From Gammaproteobacteria bacterium (GTDB lineage Bacteria > Pseudomonadota > Gammaproteobacteria > Pseudomonadales > Azotimanducaceae): a DNA stretch of 64,000 nt. The notes under the pieces are model-generated. The model was not told where the DNA came from. It searched no databases and saw only the letters and a program-made list of their open reading frames with translations. How positions within the stretch are numbered: the stretch's first letter is position 1; every line of letters begins with the position of its first letter. Positions 9,338 to 18,215 of the stretch are shown here, piece by piece. The stretch spans positions 27,344 to 91,343 of the forward strand of contig DUBB01000036.1 of NCBI GenBank assembly GCA_012960535.1, given 5' to 3'. The translations under genes and the position numbers were made by a program.

Positions 9338-10357
9338 TCAACTCGCTAACTGGTCAAATTCCTGTAGGATTTTTTCGCCTGAGGCATGCTCCAGAATGGC
9401 AGATTTTAGACTATCATATTGACTTCTAGCTGCGATGCCGGGCTGTTCCTGCGTTGCCCATACGACCAGGCCTTGCCAAAAGCGATCAATCAATTCGGCT
9501 CCGGGCACGCTACCACCGTCAAGCTTCTTGATACTCAACTCCCTGAACTCGCCTAAATAGAGGCGCAGGGATTCAACGTGAATTTCTTCGTCCTCTCTGA
9601 TACGACCCACGAGTTCTGCCGCATCCTCCGCCATCTCACGGTGATCAACGAACAATGATTGATTACGAAAAGTCTTTTGGGTCGCGTCGAAACCAATCTC
9701 CGCTCTGAATTCGATCATCAGTAAATTCATCAGAAAACTCAGCATGCCCTCATATTGCTGAGCGATCTCTGGCATCAGCCGGGTGCCCGCCTCAGGTCTA
9801 GCAATGGCTTCTGGCGGTTCTACATCCGGATAAGCCTGCTCACCGAAAACGATATCTCTAGCAACAAACCACATCACATCGTGACCACCGATTCCTTTAT
9901 CAGGTTCACCACCCTCATCAATGCCATGGATGGCAAGTAGCCCTTTATTCAGGTGACCCAGGGCCATTTCGCTGATATCTTCTACAATGATTTCCTGTAG
10001 GTCTGGAAACGTCATTTCCGCCAGGACGCGACCACGACCTTCAATTTTCCCAGTGATAGTCAGGCTGTTCCAGAATGGCCTGGTGATACCCTCTCGAATC
10101 AAAAAAGCTGATTGTTTTAGATTGGGCATGCGAGCACCACTTAATAAAGAGGCGTCTGCATCAAAAAGCTCACCGCCTCTGGACTCAAGCGCCCTGGTCC
10201 ACGCTTGTATTGCTTTTCTTCTCCCCAAAGAGCGAGGCGATATATAGGTTCCTTGGGTATCAAAGCCACCATGCATGCGCACGCCTTGAACCTGGTGCAT
10301 ACGCTCGTAAGAATGTTCTGTGTAGAGTTCTGATTCAGAAAAATTCAACTTGTCCAA
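9338..10357 (-). CDS. Uncharacterised 339-residue protein, possibly ferritin-like helical fold
   Basis: I do not recognise a named family. The protein is soluble, with no signal peptide or membrane segment. Its middle and C-terminal parts look helical and contain acidic/His clusters that could bind metals: EDISEMALGH, MIEFRAEIGF and EDEEIHVES (an ExxH pattern). Helices with paired E and ExxH motifs are typical of ferritin-like diiron proteins, so such a fold is possible but unproven. The start is TTG 10357, with AGGA seven bases upstream. It is convergent with the LLM gene at 8427-9266 and divergent from the SDR at 10611. Confidence 0.6.
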   Translation of the reverse strand: MDKLNFSESELYTEHSYERMHQVQGVRMHGGFDTQGTYISPRSLGRRKAIQAWTRALESRGGELFDADASLLSGARMPNLKQSAFLIREGITRPFWNSLTITGKIEGRGRVLAEMTFPDLQEIIVEDISEMALGHLNKGLLAIHGIDEGGEPDKGIGGHDVMWFVARDIVFGEQAYPDVEPPEAIARPEAGTRLMPEIAQQYEGMLSFLMNLLMIEFRAEIGFDATQKTFRNQSLFVDHREMAEDAAELVGRIREDEEIHVESLRLYLGEFRELSIKKLDGGSVPGAELIDRFWQGLVVWATQEQPGIAARSQYDSLKSAILEHASGEKILQEFDQLAS

Positions 10358-10464
10358 ATGGGTTTCCTTTCCAGCACTGAATGAATAAAGCCTACTCTAC
10401 CCTTTAGCCTGCCTTTTTCAAAGGTTGTTGCAACCCAGCAACCAAGAATTTCGGGCAACAGCAA

Positions 10465-10493
10465 TTGACAGTTTTCTGACAAATGAAGACAAT
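10465..10493 (+). promoter_or_regulatory. Candidate sigma-70 promoter for the SDR gene
   Basis: A perfect -35 hexamer TTGACA (10465-10470) is followed after 17 bases by GACAAT (10488-10493), a 4/6 match to the -10 consensus. It lies about 118 bases upstream of the SDR start on the same strand. Supported by pattern only. Confidence 0.35.
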
Positions 10494-10610
10494 GCTGTTT
10501 GTTCTCGGTGTGCCAGCGGTGAACAACGGCCGAGCAAACCTCCAGACCGTTGACCTAGCGGATAAGTCAGAGCCTTGAGCACGTCAGTAATTACCAGATA
10601 GGAAATTCCA

Positions 10611-11402
10611 ATGACTGATCTAAAGGGCAAAGTAGCCGTTGTTACCGGCGCAAGTAAGGGTATCGGCAAAGGTATTGCAGAAGGACTGGGTGAAGCGGGA
10701 TGTACAGTCTACTTTACCGGCAGAAGTACCAGCCAACAGACGCCACCGGCACCAATGACTATTCAGGCAACTGCTGCATCAGTGGCATCGTTTGGCGGCA
10801 AAGCCATTCCCGTGGCCCTGGATCACAACAATGACGATGAAGTCAGAGAACTGTTCCAGCGAGTAGAAAGGGAACAGGGCCGACTTGATATACTAGTCAA
10901 CAATGTCTATCAGATCCCCAGTCCACCGGCCATGGGAAAAGGCTTCTGGGAACACCCTATTTCTGTGTGGGACGATCAGTGTGGGGTAGGTCTGCGAGGC
11001 TATTACACTGCGTCAGTACTGGGCGCGCCCATGATGGTCAAACAAAAAAGCGGTTTAATCGTTAATATTTCCTCACGAGGCGGTAGAGGCTATGTGTTCA
11101 GTGCCAGCTATGGTGTCGGCAAGGCTGGAGTTGACCGCATGGCCCAGGACTTTGCTATTGAATTACAGAACCATCAAGTCACTGCAATCTCCCTGTCTCC
11201 CTCAAAAGTCAAAACTGAGTTCATCCTGGACATGGTCGCCCAGGGTAAAATGGAACTGGATACAGCCCATGCCCAGTCGGTTCGCTTATCCGGCCGAGTA
11301 ATAGCAGCATTGGCAGCCGACTCCAGTATATTCAACAAAAGCGGGGGTATTTACACTGTCAGCGAAATTGCCGAAGAATACGGCGTCATCGACCCGGATT
11401 AG
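10611..11402 (+). CDS. SDR family oxidoreductase (DHRS1-like)
   Basis: A 263-residue NAD(P)-dependent short-chain dehydrogenase. The cofactor motif is TGASKGIG near the N-terminus, the NNVY segment corresponds to the NNAG motif, and the catalytic Ser and YGVGK (Tyr-x3-Lys) follow. The insertion after NNVYQIPSPP and the phrase FWEHPISVWDD resemble the DHRS1 subgroup. The substrate is an unidentified alcohol or carbonyl compound. ATG 10611 has AGGAAA upstream in the leader ATAGGAAATTCCAATGAC; nearly the same leader precedes the reductase at 47154. The gene stands alone between genes on the opposite strand. Confidence 0.9.
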   Translation: MTDLKGKVAVVTGASKGIGKGIAEGLGEAGCTVYFTGRSTSQQTPPAPMTIQATAASVASFGGKAIPVALDHNNDDEVRELFQRVEREQGRLDILVNNVYQIPSPPAMGKGFWEHPISVWDDQCGVGLRGYYTASVLGAPMMVKQKSGLIVNISSRGGRGYVFSASYGVGKAGVDRMAQDFAIELQNHQVTAISLSPSKVKTEFILDMVAQGKMELDTAHAQSVRLSGRVIAALAADSSIFNKSGGIYTVSEIAEEYGVIDPD

Positions 11403-11459
11403 GCGACATAAACAGGTGGTGTACAACAAATTGGCTGAATGCGCCTGCGATTACCGTGA

Positions 11460-12764
11460 CTAGGCTGTGGACTGTGCAGGAATAACACGCGAAAAATAGA
11501 CAAAAGCAAAGCCCAGGCCGATAAACCCAATCAATGCAGTCAGATAGCTAAATTGGATAAAGAAAGCCAGTATACTGTCTCCCTGGTATACGAAAGTCTG
11601 ATACAGCATCACTAATATACTACCCACATAACCCATGGCATCAGCAATATAAATCAGGAACCCTGCGTTGCTTTTATATCTCAAACACGCAATTAACCTT
11701 TCAAACAACATGCTTCCTACCGGGATATAGGCAATATAAGCACCCAGTCCCACTAATACGATCCACCAGAAAGGATCATCCAGGATTGCTGCCTGATAAA
11801 AGTATGTACTGCTAGCCAGTAACAACATGGAGGCTGCCATAATAGCTATCACGATCTGCACTGCCTTCAGATTATTTCTGATCAGGATAAAGGAGGCCAT
11901 AATAAGCAGCGATAGTACGGCTACCCAGAGTTCGGTTTCAGCAAATATCCGGAAATTTCCTGATAAGCCGATTTCATTAAATATATCAGCAGCAAAATTA
12001 TCCCGATAATCCCTGAAGGCGGTCAGAAAGAAATACATGACGACAATCGCCAGCAGGCCCGGCCAGGCGCCATACAACAGGCGTCTGCGATCCTCTGATG
12101 TCATCGCCTCCCTGACATGGCGGGCTCGGATATCGTCAGGTGTGGGAGCTGGCACCTGGTTTAACCACCAGACAGATAGAAACAGTGGCAATAGAAATAG
12201 CGCGCCGGTTACAAATGGCATCCAGTACTGCGACACAGCAAACTCCAGCATAATGTACTTGCCAACTGCTTTGGTGACCCCGGAAGCCAGGATAAAACTG
12301 GAACTGAGAATAGCGGCCAATAACTCCGTAGTTCTACGCCCCTCTAAATAAGAGAACACCAGCCCCCAGATCATGCCAAGCGGTAGGCCATTAAAAAAAA
12401 GCAGCACAAAATTGTACGGCGGTGGCACCAGGGCAAAACCCAGCAGGGCTAATTCCGCAACCAGTACCAGAGCAATAATCATCCAGGGTCTATGGGCAGC
12501 AGTTAATTCGGAAATGACCTTAATACCAATGAACTTGGACGATGCATAACCTATAAGCTGCGCAAGAACCAACACCACCTTATAACTGATTGCAAAGTCC
12601 TGCACATCATCAAAAATACCCACGGCGAAGGGTTTCCTGAACGCATACATACAAAAATACACTAGAAAAGCAGATGTCGACGCGGACAATATGAAGCGCA
12701 GGCTGGATCCAGATGCTGATTGCCATCTCGATTCAGGTCGCATCATCAAGCTGCCCATCAGCAT
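11460..12764 (-). CDS. DUF5690 family MFS-like membrane protein
   Basis: A 434-residue polytopic inner-membrane protein with about 12 predicted helices, resembling the MFS-like DUF5690 family (MYAFRKPF followed by YKVVLVLAQLIGY and SSKFIGIK, as I recall that family). The transported compound is unknown. The N-terminus overlaps the 3' end of the upstream hydrolase by 32 bases in a different frame, so the two are translationally coupled and probably act together. Starts at 12764, 12758, 12746 or 12743 are all ATG, and no Shine-Dalgarno clearly selects one. An importer or exporter of a hydrolase product is a reasonable inference. Confidence 0.78.
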   Translation of the reverse strand: MLMGSLMMRPESRWQSASGSSLRFILSASTSAFLVYFCMYAFRKPFAVGIFDDVQDFAISYKVVLVLAQLIGYASSKFIGIKVISELTAAHRPWMIIALVLVAELALLGFALVPPPYNFVLLFFNGLPLGMIWGLVFSYLEGRRTTELLAAILSSSFILASGVTKAVGKYIMLEFAVSQYWMPFVTGALFLLPLFLSVWWLNQVPAPTPDDIRARHVREAMTSEDRRRLLYGAWPGLLAIVVMYFFLTAFRDYRDNFAADIFNEIGLSGNFRIFAETELWVAVLSLLIMASFILIRNNLKAVQIVIAIMAASMLLLASSTYFYQAAILDDPFWWIVLVGLGAYIAYIPVGSMLFERLIACLRYKSNAGFLIYIADAMGYVGSILVMLYQTFVYQGDSILAFFIQFSYLTALIGFIGLGFAFVYFSRVIPAQSTA

Positions 12765-13878
12765 CAGTGCCGGTTATTGAATTAAGGAGATGCGCATCAA
12801 AGAAATGCAACAGGTCTCTATTCAAGCTCACTCTGATCCTGTCTCGGGAAACTGATCCGGACAGACCAAACCATTTTGCCAATCGGGAAAACTGAGGCGC
12901 ATCTGAAAAATCGAAATGCCGGGTACCGGGGAATAGTTCTATTAAGCCATTCTCTGAATGCCTCATCAGTTTATCAAGCAAGCGGTAATTCAGCGGTTCC
13001 CCCTTCCATTGCCCCTGACCGATATATAGAAACGGCGTAACCAGGCCTTCATTGACTATATGCTTTGGCAACGGCAGCAGCCAACCATCAAACGCTGCTG
13101 CTGCTGCAATTCGACAATCCGATGCTGCCAGCGTGATACTGGTAGCACCCCCATAAGAATGGCCGAAGACACCCGCCTGATTAGTCTGTACATTCTTCCA
13201 CAGCGGATCGCCGCAGGCCATCCTGCGGGTTATTTCATCTAAAATGAAGGAAAGATCTGCCGTTCTTGTCGCGAGCTGAGGCGTTCTAAAAGCTCGGAAT
13301 TCTTCCTTCGTTTGCTGAGCTGGCGCGGCTGATCGATAATCCGCAACCGAGCCATCGCTGAAAACAGTCAGATAAGCGTCGTAGGCATGATCAACAGCCA
13401 CCACTATGTAGCCATGACTTGCCAGTTCTTCTGCCTGAATGGAATTCTGGGTCTTCATACCACCAAGACCATGCGAGAACAGAACCAGCGGCAGGGACAC
13501 CAAGGCCGCATCCCTTGGTGCATCGCGAAATGCATTGCATCTGACATTTTGCATATGAGCAATTAACAATGCCGGCAAACCTACCTGATAGGCAACCATA
13601 GACAGGCGTTGTACTGGGTGATCCAAATAAGTCGCTGGCGACAAATTTTCTGTTGTGGCAGCTGGATACCAGACCTGGACCACCAGCCTTCGCTTTTCCC
13701 CGGCCTGCGGGGTAAACCACTCGTCCCTGTCAGAATCGATCCAATCCAACACGGTAAAACCGACCGCATACTGACCGGACGGTTCTGGCAGATCATCTAA
13801 GGGTAAAAGGCGTGAAACGATAAAGCTGATGATTGGACCAAGCAGGCTCGCGAGCCAGGAGATTATCGTTGTTAGCAT
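12733..13878 (-). CDS. Alpha/beta hydrolase, PAF-acetylhydrolase-like
   Basis: A 381-residue serine esterase or lipase-like hydrolase related to platelet-activating-factor acetylhydrolase/dienelactone-hydrolase proteins. The oxyanion-hole region LFSHGLGG, nucleophile elbow GHSYGG, an acidic residue in AAFDGW and His in GTRHFDFSD are visible. The first 25 residues are hydrophobic (MLTTIISWLASLLGPIISF), suggesting a signal anchor and a membrane or periplasmic location. It is the first gene of a two-gene unit with the DUF5690 protein, with a 32-base overlap. The substrate is unknown; an ester or short-chain lipid is likely. Confidence 0.82.
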   Translation of the reverse strand: MLTTIISWLASLLGPIISFIVSRLLPLDDLPEPSGQYAVGFTVLDWIDSDRDEWFTPQAGEKRRLVVQVWYPAATTENLSPATYLDHPVQRLSMVAYQVGLPALLIAHMQNVRCNAFRDAPRDAALVSLPLVLFSHGLGGMKTQNSIQAEELASHGYIVVAVDHAYDAYLTVFSDGSVADYRSAAPAQQTKEEFRAFRTPQLATRTADLSFILDEITRRMACGDPLWKNVQTNQAGVFGHSYGGATSITLAASDCRIAAAAAFDGWLLPLPKHIVNEGLVTPFLYIGQGQWKGEPLNYRLLDKLMRHSENGLIELFPGTRHFDFSDAPQFSRLAKWFGLSGSVSRDRIRVSLNRDLLHFFDAHLLNSITGTDADGQLDDAT

Positions 13879-13955
13879 GGTGTCACTATATCAATACTCT
13901 AACATTGTCTCATTTGCAGCTTTGCTCACCTGGCCGAACCAATTTGCCGCAGGCG

Positions 13956-14309
13956 TTAATTTAATCGTCGATAACGCATTCGCGTGCCATGCTGCACTGG
14001 CAACAAGATTTCCTGAGCATTGATCTCCTCTGGGAAAAAAGCACCTGATATATGCGCCTGGACCAACGAAGCGCCATGCAGATCGCTCTGCCTTAAATCC
14101 AAGCCACGCAGATCCGCTCCGCGAAAATAGGCATTAGTGAAATCAACCCCCTGCGCATCCATATTGCGCAGGTCAGCGCCTCTAAAATCGGCATTGCGAA
14201 GTTCGGGGATTTCTCCCCCTGCCTTTCGTTCATTGAATTCAGCTATCTTGCCGTCCTTCAATAAGACATACATACTGCTATCAGAGGCTGACGTTTTTAT
14301 GTCACCCAC
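13956..14309 (-). CDS. Pentapeptide-repeat protein
   Basis: A 117-residue protein whose centre (about residues 37-90) is a run of A(D/N)Lxx-type pentapeptides such as NADFRGADLR, NAYFRGADLR and SDLHGASLV. These fold as a right-handed quadrilateral beta helix. There is no signal peptide. GTG 14309 is the start: AGGAGG lies six bases upstream, one of the strongest ribosome sites in the window. The C-terminus HGTRMRYRR is basic. Function is unknown; some family members mimic DNA and bind gyrase, but this one is short and has a single repeat block. It reads divergently from the VOC gene. Confidence 0.85.
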   Translation of the reverse strand: MGDIKTSASDSSMYVLLKDGKIAEFNERKAGGEIPELRNADFRGADLRNMDAQGVDFTNAYFRGADLRGLDLRQSDLHGASLVQAHISGAFFPEEINAQEILLPVQHGTRMRYRRLN

Positions 14310-14446
14310 CGTCGCCCTCCTTCACCTGGTTTACTGTGTTAAAAATACAACCGGCTACCCTGGATAACACATTAACAGATTTAGTTTTGAGCTGTGACTC
14401 TATTCCTTCTGCATAAGGCTGTCTATACTCTCCTCAAGGATTTTTT

Positions 14447-14471
14447 AAAGACCAAGGTAAGGTCTTTTTTT
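14447..14471 (+). terminator. Intrinsic-terminator-like hairpin, not downstream of a gene
   Basis: Perfect stem AAAGACC (14447-14453) and GGTCTTT (14461-14467) with a 7-base loop, followed by more T residues to 14471. No + strand gene ends before it; the pentapeptide gene starts on the other strand and the VOC gene begins about 100 bases later. It could end a short transcript or act as an attenuator for the VOC gene. Confidence 0.5.
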
Positions 14472-14568
14472 GGTTTGCCAGATGCATTCTTTAATACGTT
14501 AACCTGCTATATCATGTACCTGCGCACCAGTATGCTGATGTTAACCTGAAGCCATAGGAGCCGTTGTA

Positions 14569-15063
14569 ATGACAATTGAGGTCAATGGTATTGCCCATAT
14601 ACAGCTGACAGTCGCTAACCCGAGGGACTGCCTACCTTTCTGGGAAAAGCTATGCCATTTTCTTGATATGCAAACGCTGGTCAAAGGTGATGATGTTATT
14701 TACTGCATCGGCGCCCGAACCGGAATTCTCATCAAGGGGGCACCGGAGCAAGCTAAACACCGGTCATTCAACCAGGATCAGCCCGGATTACATCACTTCT
14801 GCTTTCGCGCAAAATCCAAACAAGACGTAGATGGAATTCACCTGTTTGTTCGTGACCAGTTGCAGGCGAAAATGATTCATGGGCCTGAAGACGGCTCACA
14901 CTTTGCCCCTGGCTACTATTCCATACTGTTTGAGGACCCCGATGGTATTAGAGTTGAAGTTAATTATGTACCCGGCAAAGGACATTTTGGCGACGCCGGC
15001 AGGCTCGCCCAAGGCGGCCTCGGTCCAGCTTCTCAATACGGCGAGGATGGCTTAACCAACTAG
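14569..15063 (+). CDS. VOC family protein (glyoxalase/dioxygenase fold)
   Basis: A 164-residue vicinal-oxygen-chelate protein with two beta-alpha-beta-beta-beta modules. Likely metal ligands are His in IAHIQL (N-terminal strand), His in GLHHFCF, and Glu in IRVEVNYV, the usual order for glyoxalase I and extradiol-type VOC enzymes. The tail (from about residue 135) is Gly-rich. ATG 14569 has AGGAG seven to eight bases upstream. The substrate is unknown. Transcription may be subject to the hairpin at 14447-14471. It is convergent with the APH-fold kinase at 15159-16256. Confidence 0.88.
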   Translation: MTIEVNGIAHIQLTVANPRDCLPFWEKLCHFLDMQTLVKGDDVIYCIGARTGILIKGAPEQAKHRSFNQDQPGLHHFCFRAKSKQDVDGIHLFVRDQLQAKMIHGPEDGSHFAPGYYSILFEDPDGIRVEVNYVPGKGHFGDAGRLAQGGLGPASQYGEDGLTN

Positions 15064-15158
15064 GCCCCTTCCTGCAACTATATAGGAGCCAGGCATGGGA
15101 GCCAAGTGATCCAAGGTGGGCTTTAACTACAACCCCGGCAATATCAAGAACGTTACGC

Positions 15159-16256
15159 CTAACCGAGGCGCCGATGCAATTCAGGCACAATATCTACAAC
15201 ATTGAATAACTCCATCATGGCCTGGTAACGAGGAAACGTTGCCTCTACGACTGTTCTTTCAGCCTCTCCTGGATCTGCCATGATATTGCCCACCATACTG
15301 GTAAAACCAAAAAGCAGGCAAGTCGTCAGTTCCATATCCTGTTTCAAGTCAGTCAGACCGTAATCGGTTACGCCACTGGCTAGCAAGGCTTTATGATAAT
15401 GCTGTATCAGCTCATCACCCCGAGCAAGAATCTGTTCCGGTTCAAGCCCACTGGCAATAAAGTACATCACGTCATAAGCTGCCGGTCCCGATGAAACCAA
15501 CTGCCAGTCATAGTATCGGGCCTTACCGCTAACAGGGTCAAAACACAGGTTTTCCATTCGAGCATCACCGTGAATCAACGTTACCGGGCGGGCTGTCGAC
15601 AGATAATTAAACAACTGGGCTGCCGCTGCATTTCCAGGAGGGAACACTGGTTTTAGATGGTCTAAAATCAGATAACCAAAATCGCGCTCAAACAGAGGCC
15701 AGCCTGATTCAATACTCGCAGGGTAAATCTGCGACCACTGACTGAAATCATACAACCAAGGTTTATTCTTGATATCAGCCGACTGCCAATAGTGCGCGTG
15801 CATACGAGCCAGCGCAGCCATTGCCTCGATGGCATCTTCAAACGCCAGCCCATCTACCTGCTTTACAAACCTGCCGCCTTCAAGATCCTCTATCAATATC
15901 AGGTAGTCACCTGGAGTATCTGATTCTATGGAAAAGTAATGCTGAGGCGGGTCAGCGGGACAGCCATTGGCTGCATGCCGATAAAACAAAGCTTCCCGTT
16001 CGTAAGCCAGTAAATGCCGACCCGTTTCCAGGTTGGCCTGTCTTACCGTCGGAAATTTAGCTATCAACGATTTAGGCCAGGGACCGTTAGCTTCGGTATA
16101 ACTGGGGATTACACGGCAAATATCGCCCAGAAAACCAACATCTGATCCTACTGCCTGGATCTCCACGCTGGCAAAATCTGCACCTGCGAAAACACCTTCG
16201 GTTAAATGTTCGGAAAACCACTCCCTGGTAAGATCTTCTGGTTGTTTAGGGACCAT
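15159..16256 (-). CDS. APH/EcKinase-fold phosphotransferase
   Basis: A 365-residue kinase-fold protein. The catalytic loop is LIHGDARMEN and the metal-binding motif is YYDWQ, followed by YDVMYFIASGL, typical of the EcKinase/CHK-related branch of APH enzymes. The start is ATG 16256, with GGAG exactly five bases upstream; a longer TTG-initiated frame from 16331 has no ribosome site. The phosphorylated substrate is unknown. It shares only the fold with the kinases at 6642-7967 and 49794-50837, so these are paralogues of old divergence, not recent copies. Confidence 0.82.
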   Translation of the reverse strand: MVPKQPEDLTREWFSEHLTEGVFAGADFASVEIQAVGSDVGFLGDICRVIPSYTEANGPWPKSLIAKFPTVRQANLETGRHLLAYEREALFYRHAANGCPADPPQHYFSIESDTPGDYLILIEDLEGGRFVKQVDGLAFEDAIEAMAALARMHAHYWQSADIKNKPWLYDFSQWSQIYPASIESGWPLFERDFGYLILDHLKPVFPPGNAAAAQLFNYLSTARPVTLIHGDARMENLCFDPVSGKARYYDWQLVSSGPAAYDVMYFIASGLEPEQILARGDELIQHYHKALLASGVTDYGLTDLKQDMELTTCLLFGFTSMVGNIMADPGEAERTVVEATFPRYQAMMELFNVVDIVPELHRRLG

Positions 16257-16504
16257 ATCAACTCCGTTCAAGTGATAAGTAATCGCCACTGCATAGTTTT
16301 GTATCGAGTCACAAAAATCGGCCCTTTCCAATCTTTAGAGCGATTCATCTCTACAGCGACTCACCTTTGCTGCGACTTTAAATAATGAAGACAACCCGTT
16401 GAGAATAAGCAACCCACCATGGATAGGGAAGCTTTTTTAACCGCCTAGCAGCGCAATTAAAGGCGCCCAGCCCAGACTGGGATCAGCATCAACAATTTCA
16501 AGGA

Positions 16505-17488
16505 TCAACTCCTGCCACGAATTGACAGTCCTGCTGCCTGATACACTCGGTCAATCAAAGCCATCTGCAAGATGCCGTCTCGGCCATCGGTGAGAACGGG
16601 TCCACCGTTGGCAACGGCATTAACAAAAGCATCTAGCTGATATGCGTAGCTGCTTCTCAGATCAAAAGAGACTGTACTCTTCTTACCAGCAACCTGAAGC
16701 GCCAGGCTATGACCAAACTGCGGAACCAAGGGGTTCTCAATTCGTAGCGAACCTGCATCACCGACCAGATTGATTCTTGCTTTGAATTCACCACCGGCAC
16801 GCATATCACCCGTCGTTTTTGCCCGAATTCCCCCAGGGAACTGCATATCGGTTTCCATATAAATATCCACCTGCGCGGGCCCGGTTTCGGCTCTGGCCGA
16901 TACTTCTAGTGGGGAGGACCCAATCAAATGTCTCACCCAACTCAGGGGATAACAGCCTATATCCATGGTAACGCCACCGCCGGTCTGATACATCATGCGA
17001 ATATCATCGTCTGCCACGGGGCCTTTTACATGAAAATCTGCTTCAATCAGGGAGAGCTTACCCAGCACGCCTGACTGAACAATCTCGACCGCCCGTATGA
17101 ACAGAGGATGATACCGATAATGAAAAGCATCCATTAATACCAGACCGGTGCTTCGCGCAGCCGCCTGCATTTCAATGGCCTGAGCTTCATTGAGTGCCAA
17201 GGATTTTTCACACAGGACATGCTTACCTGCGTGCAAAGCTTTGATAGTCCATTCATGATGTCCGGAAATAGGCAGGGGTACATATACTGCATTAATTGCA
17301 GGGTCTGCAATGACTTGCTGATAATGATCGTGAACCTCAGGAATACAGTGATCATCGGCAAATATTTGCGCTCGGGAAACATCTCTTGCCGCAATACATT
17401 GTATTTCCACCCGGGGATTTTCTTTCGCTGGCTCAATAACCGCCTGAGGCGCTATCCTGGCAGCGCCCAGAATACCAAATCTGATCAT
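16505..17488 (-). CDS. Gfo/Idh/MocA family oxidoreductase
   Basis: A 327-residue NAD(P)-dependent dehydrogenase. The N-terminal Rossmann domain begins FGILGAARIAPQ, and the family EKP motif appears as CEKSLALN (Pro replaced by Ser). The C-terminal beta-sheet domain includes GGGVTMDIGCYPLSWVRHL, resembling trans-dihydrodiol/xylose dehydrogenases. The substrate is likely a sugar, cyclitol or dihydrodiol. ATG 17488 has GGGGGAG five bases upstream. The NIPSNAP gene ends 99 bases upstream on the same strand, so the two may be co-transcribed. Confidence 0.9.
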   Translation of the reverse strand: MIRFGILGAARIAPQAVIEPAKENPRVEIQCIAARDVSRAQIFADDHCIPEVHDHYQQVIADPAINAVYVPLPISGHHEWTIKALHAGKHVLCEKSLALNEAQAIEMQAAARSTGLVLMDAFHYRYHPLFIRAVEIVQSGVLGKLSLIEADFHVKGPVADDDIRMMYQTGGGVTMDIGCYPLSWVRHLIGSSPLEVSARAETGPAQVDIYMETDMQFPGGIRAKTTGDMRAGGEFKARINLVGDAGSLRIENPLVPQFGHSLALQVAGKKSTVSFDLRSSYAYQLDAFVNAVANGGPVLTDGRDGILQMALIDRVYQAAGLSIRGRS

Positions 17489-17587
17489 TTAAACTCCCCC
17501 TTTAAAGTACCGAACTGATGTGCAAACCCGGTGTGCTAAGGCCTTAGGGCTATCTATACGGATGCGCAACAAGGCCAGCAGGTTCGG

Positions 17588-17941
17588 TTAACCAGTTGGC
17601 TCCATGAATCGAGCGTTCATGTGCAGATAGGCTTTGGCATTAGGGTGCTCTGCCCAGATATCGCGCCATTCACTGGAGCCCATCGTTTTTCTGAAAACAG
17701 CTTCCCGATGCGCCTTATCTCGCCAGCGTATAATCCAGCAGACGTTTGCCTGACCATTGTCTGAGACCTGAGGATTTGAACCACTCACCTCTGCCTCCAG
17801 CCCCATGTCCATCCAGAAATCAATGATATCCAGGTTTTTCTTCAGCCAGGGTGCTGCCAGCTCCTCCGCCCAGACCTTGTATCGCGCCAGCCATTCCGCC
17901 TCAATTGTATAGTCTCTTATCTCAACAATACCGCTGCCCAT
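17588..17941 (-). CDS. NIPSNAP family protein
   Basis: A 117-residue ferredoxin-like alpha-beta protein of the NIPSNAP group. It begins with the typical VEIRDYTI strand and carries Trp-rich segments (CWIIRWRDKAHRE and SSEWRDIWAEHPN). Members are often found beside catabolic enzymes, but no reaction is established. ATG 17941 has GGAG seven bases upstream. It is followed on the same strand by the Gfo/Idh/MocA dehydrogenase, suggesting a shared pathway. Confidence 0.85.
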   Translation of the reverse strand: MGSGIVEIRDYTIEAEWLARYKVWAEELAAPWLKKNLDIIDFWMDMGLEAEVSGSNPQVSDNGQANVCWIIRWRDKAHREAVFRKTMGSSEWRDIWAEHPNAKAYLHMNARFMEPTG

Positions 17942-18215
17942 GTTAGTACTCCATTACCCAGAACTTCCGTAAAAGGTAACCAACTTGCACCAGGAACACG
18001 AGTACTATTTACGAAATGACCCGACAGTGAAACGTGGGGGTCTATCCAAAAAGAATCCGAATAGCCATAATAGGTAACCAAGTGAAGTTCCCCCTCGGGT
18101 TATCTGGCTCAAAAACACCTCGGTGTATTGAGACTATTTCAGATCAGAACTTTAAATACCCAGCTATCTGCTAGTGACCAGGCAGTTAACTAACTCGGCG
18201 AAAAAGAGGACAACA

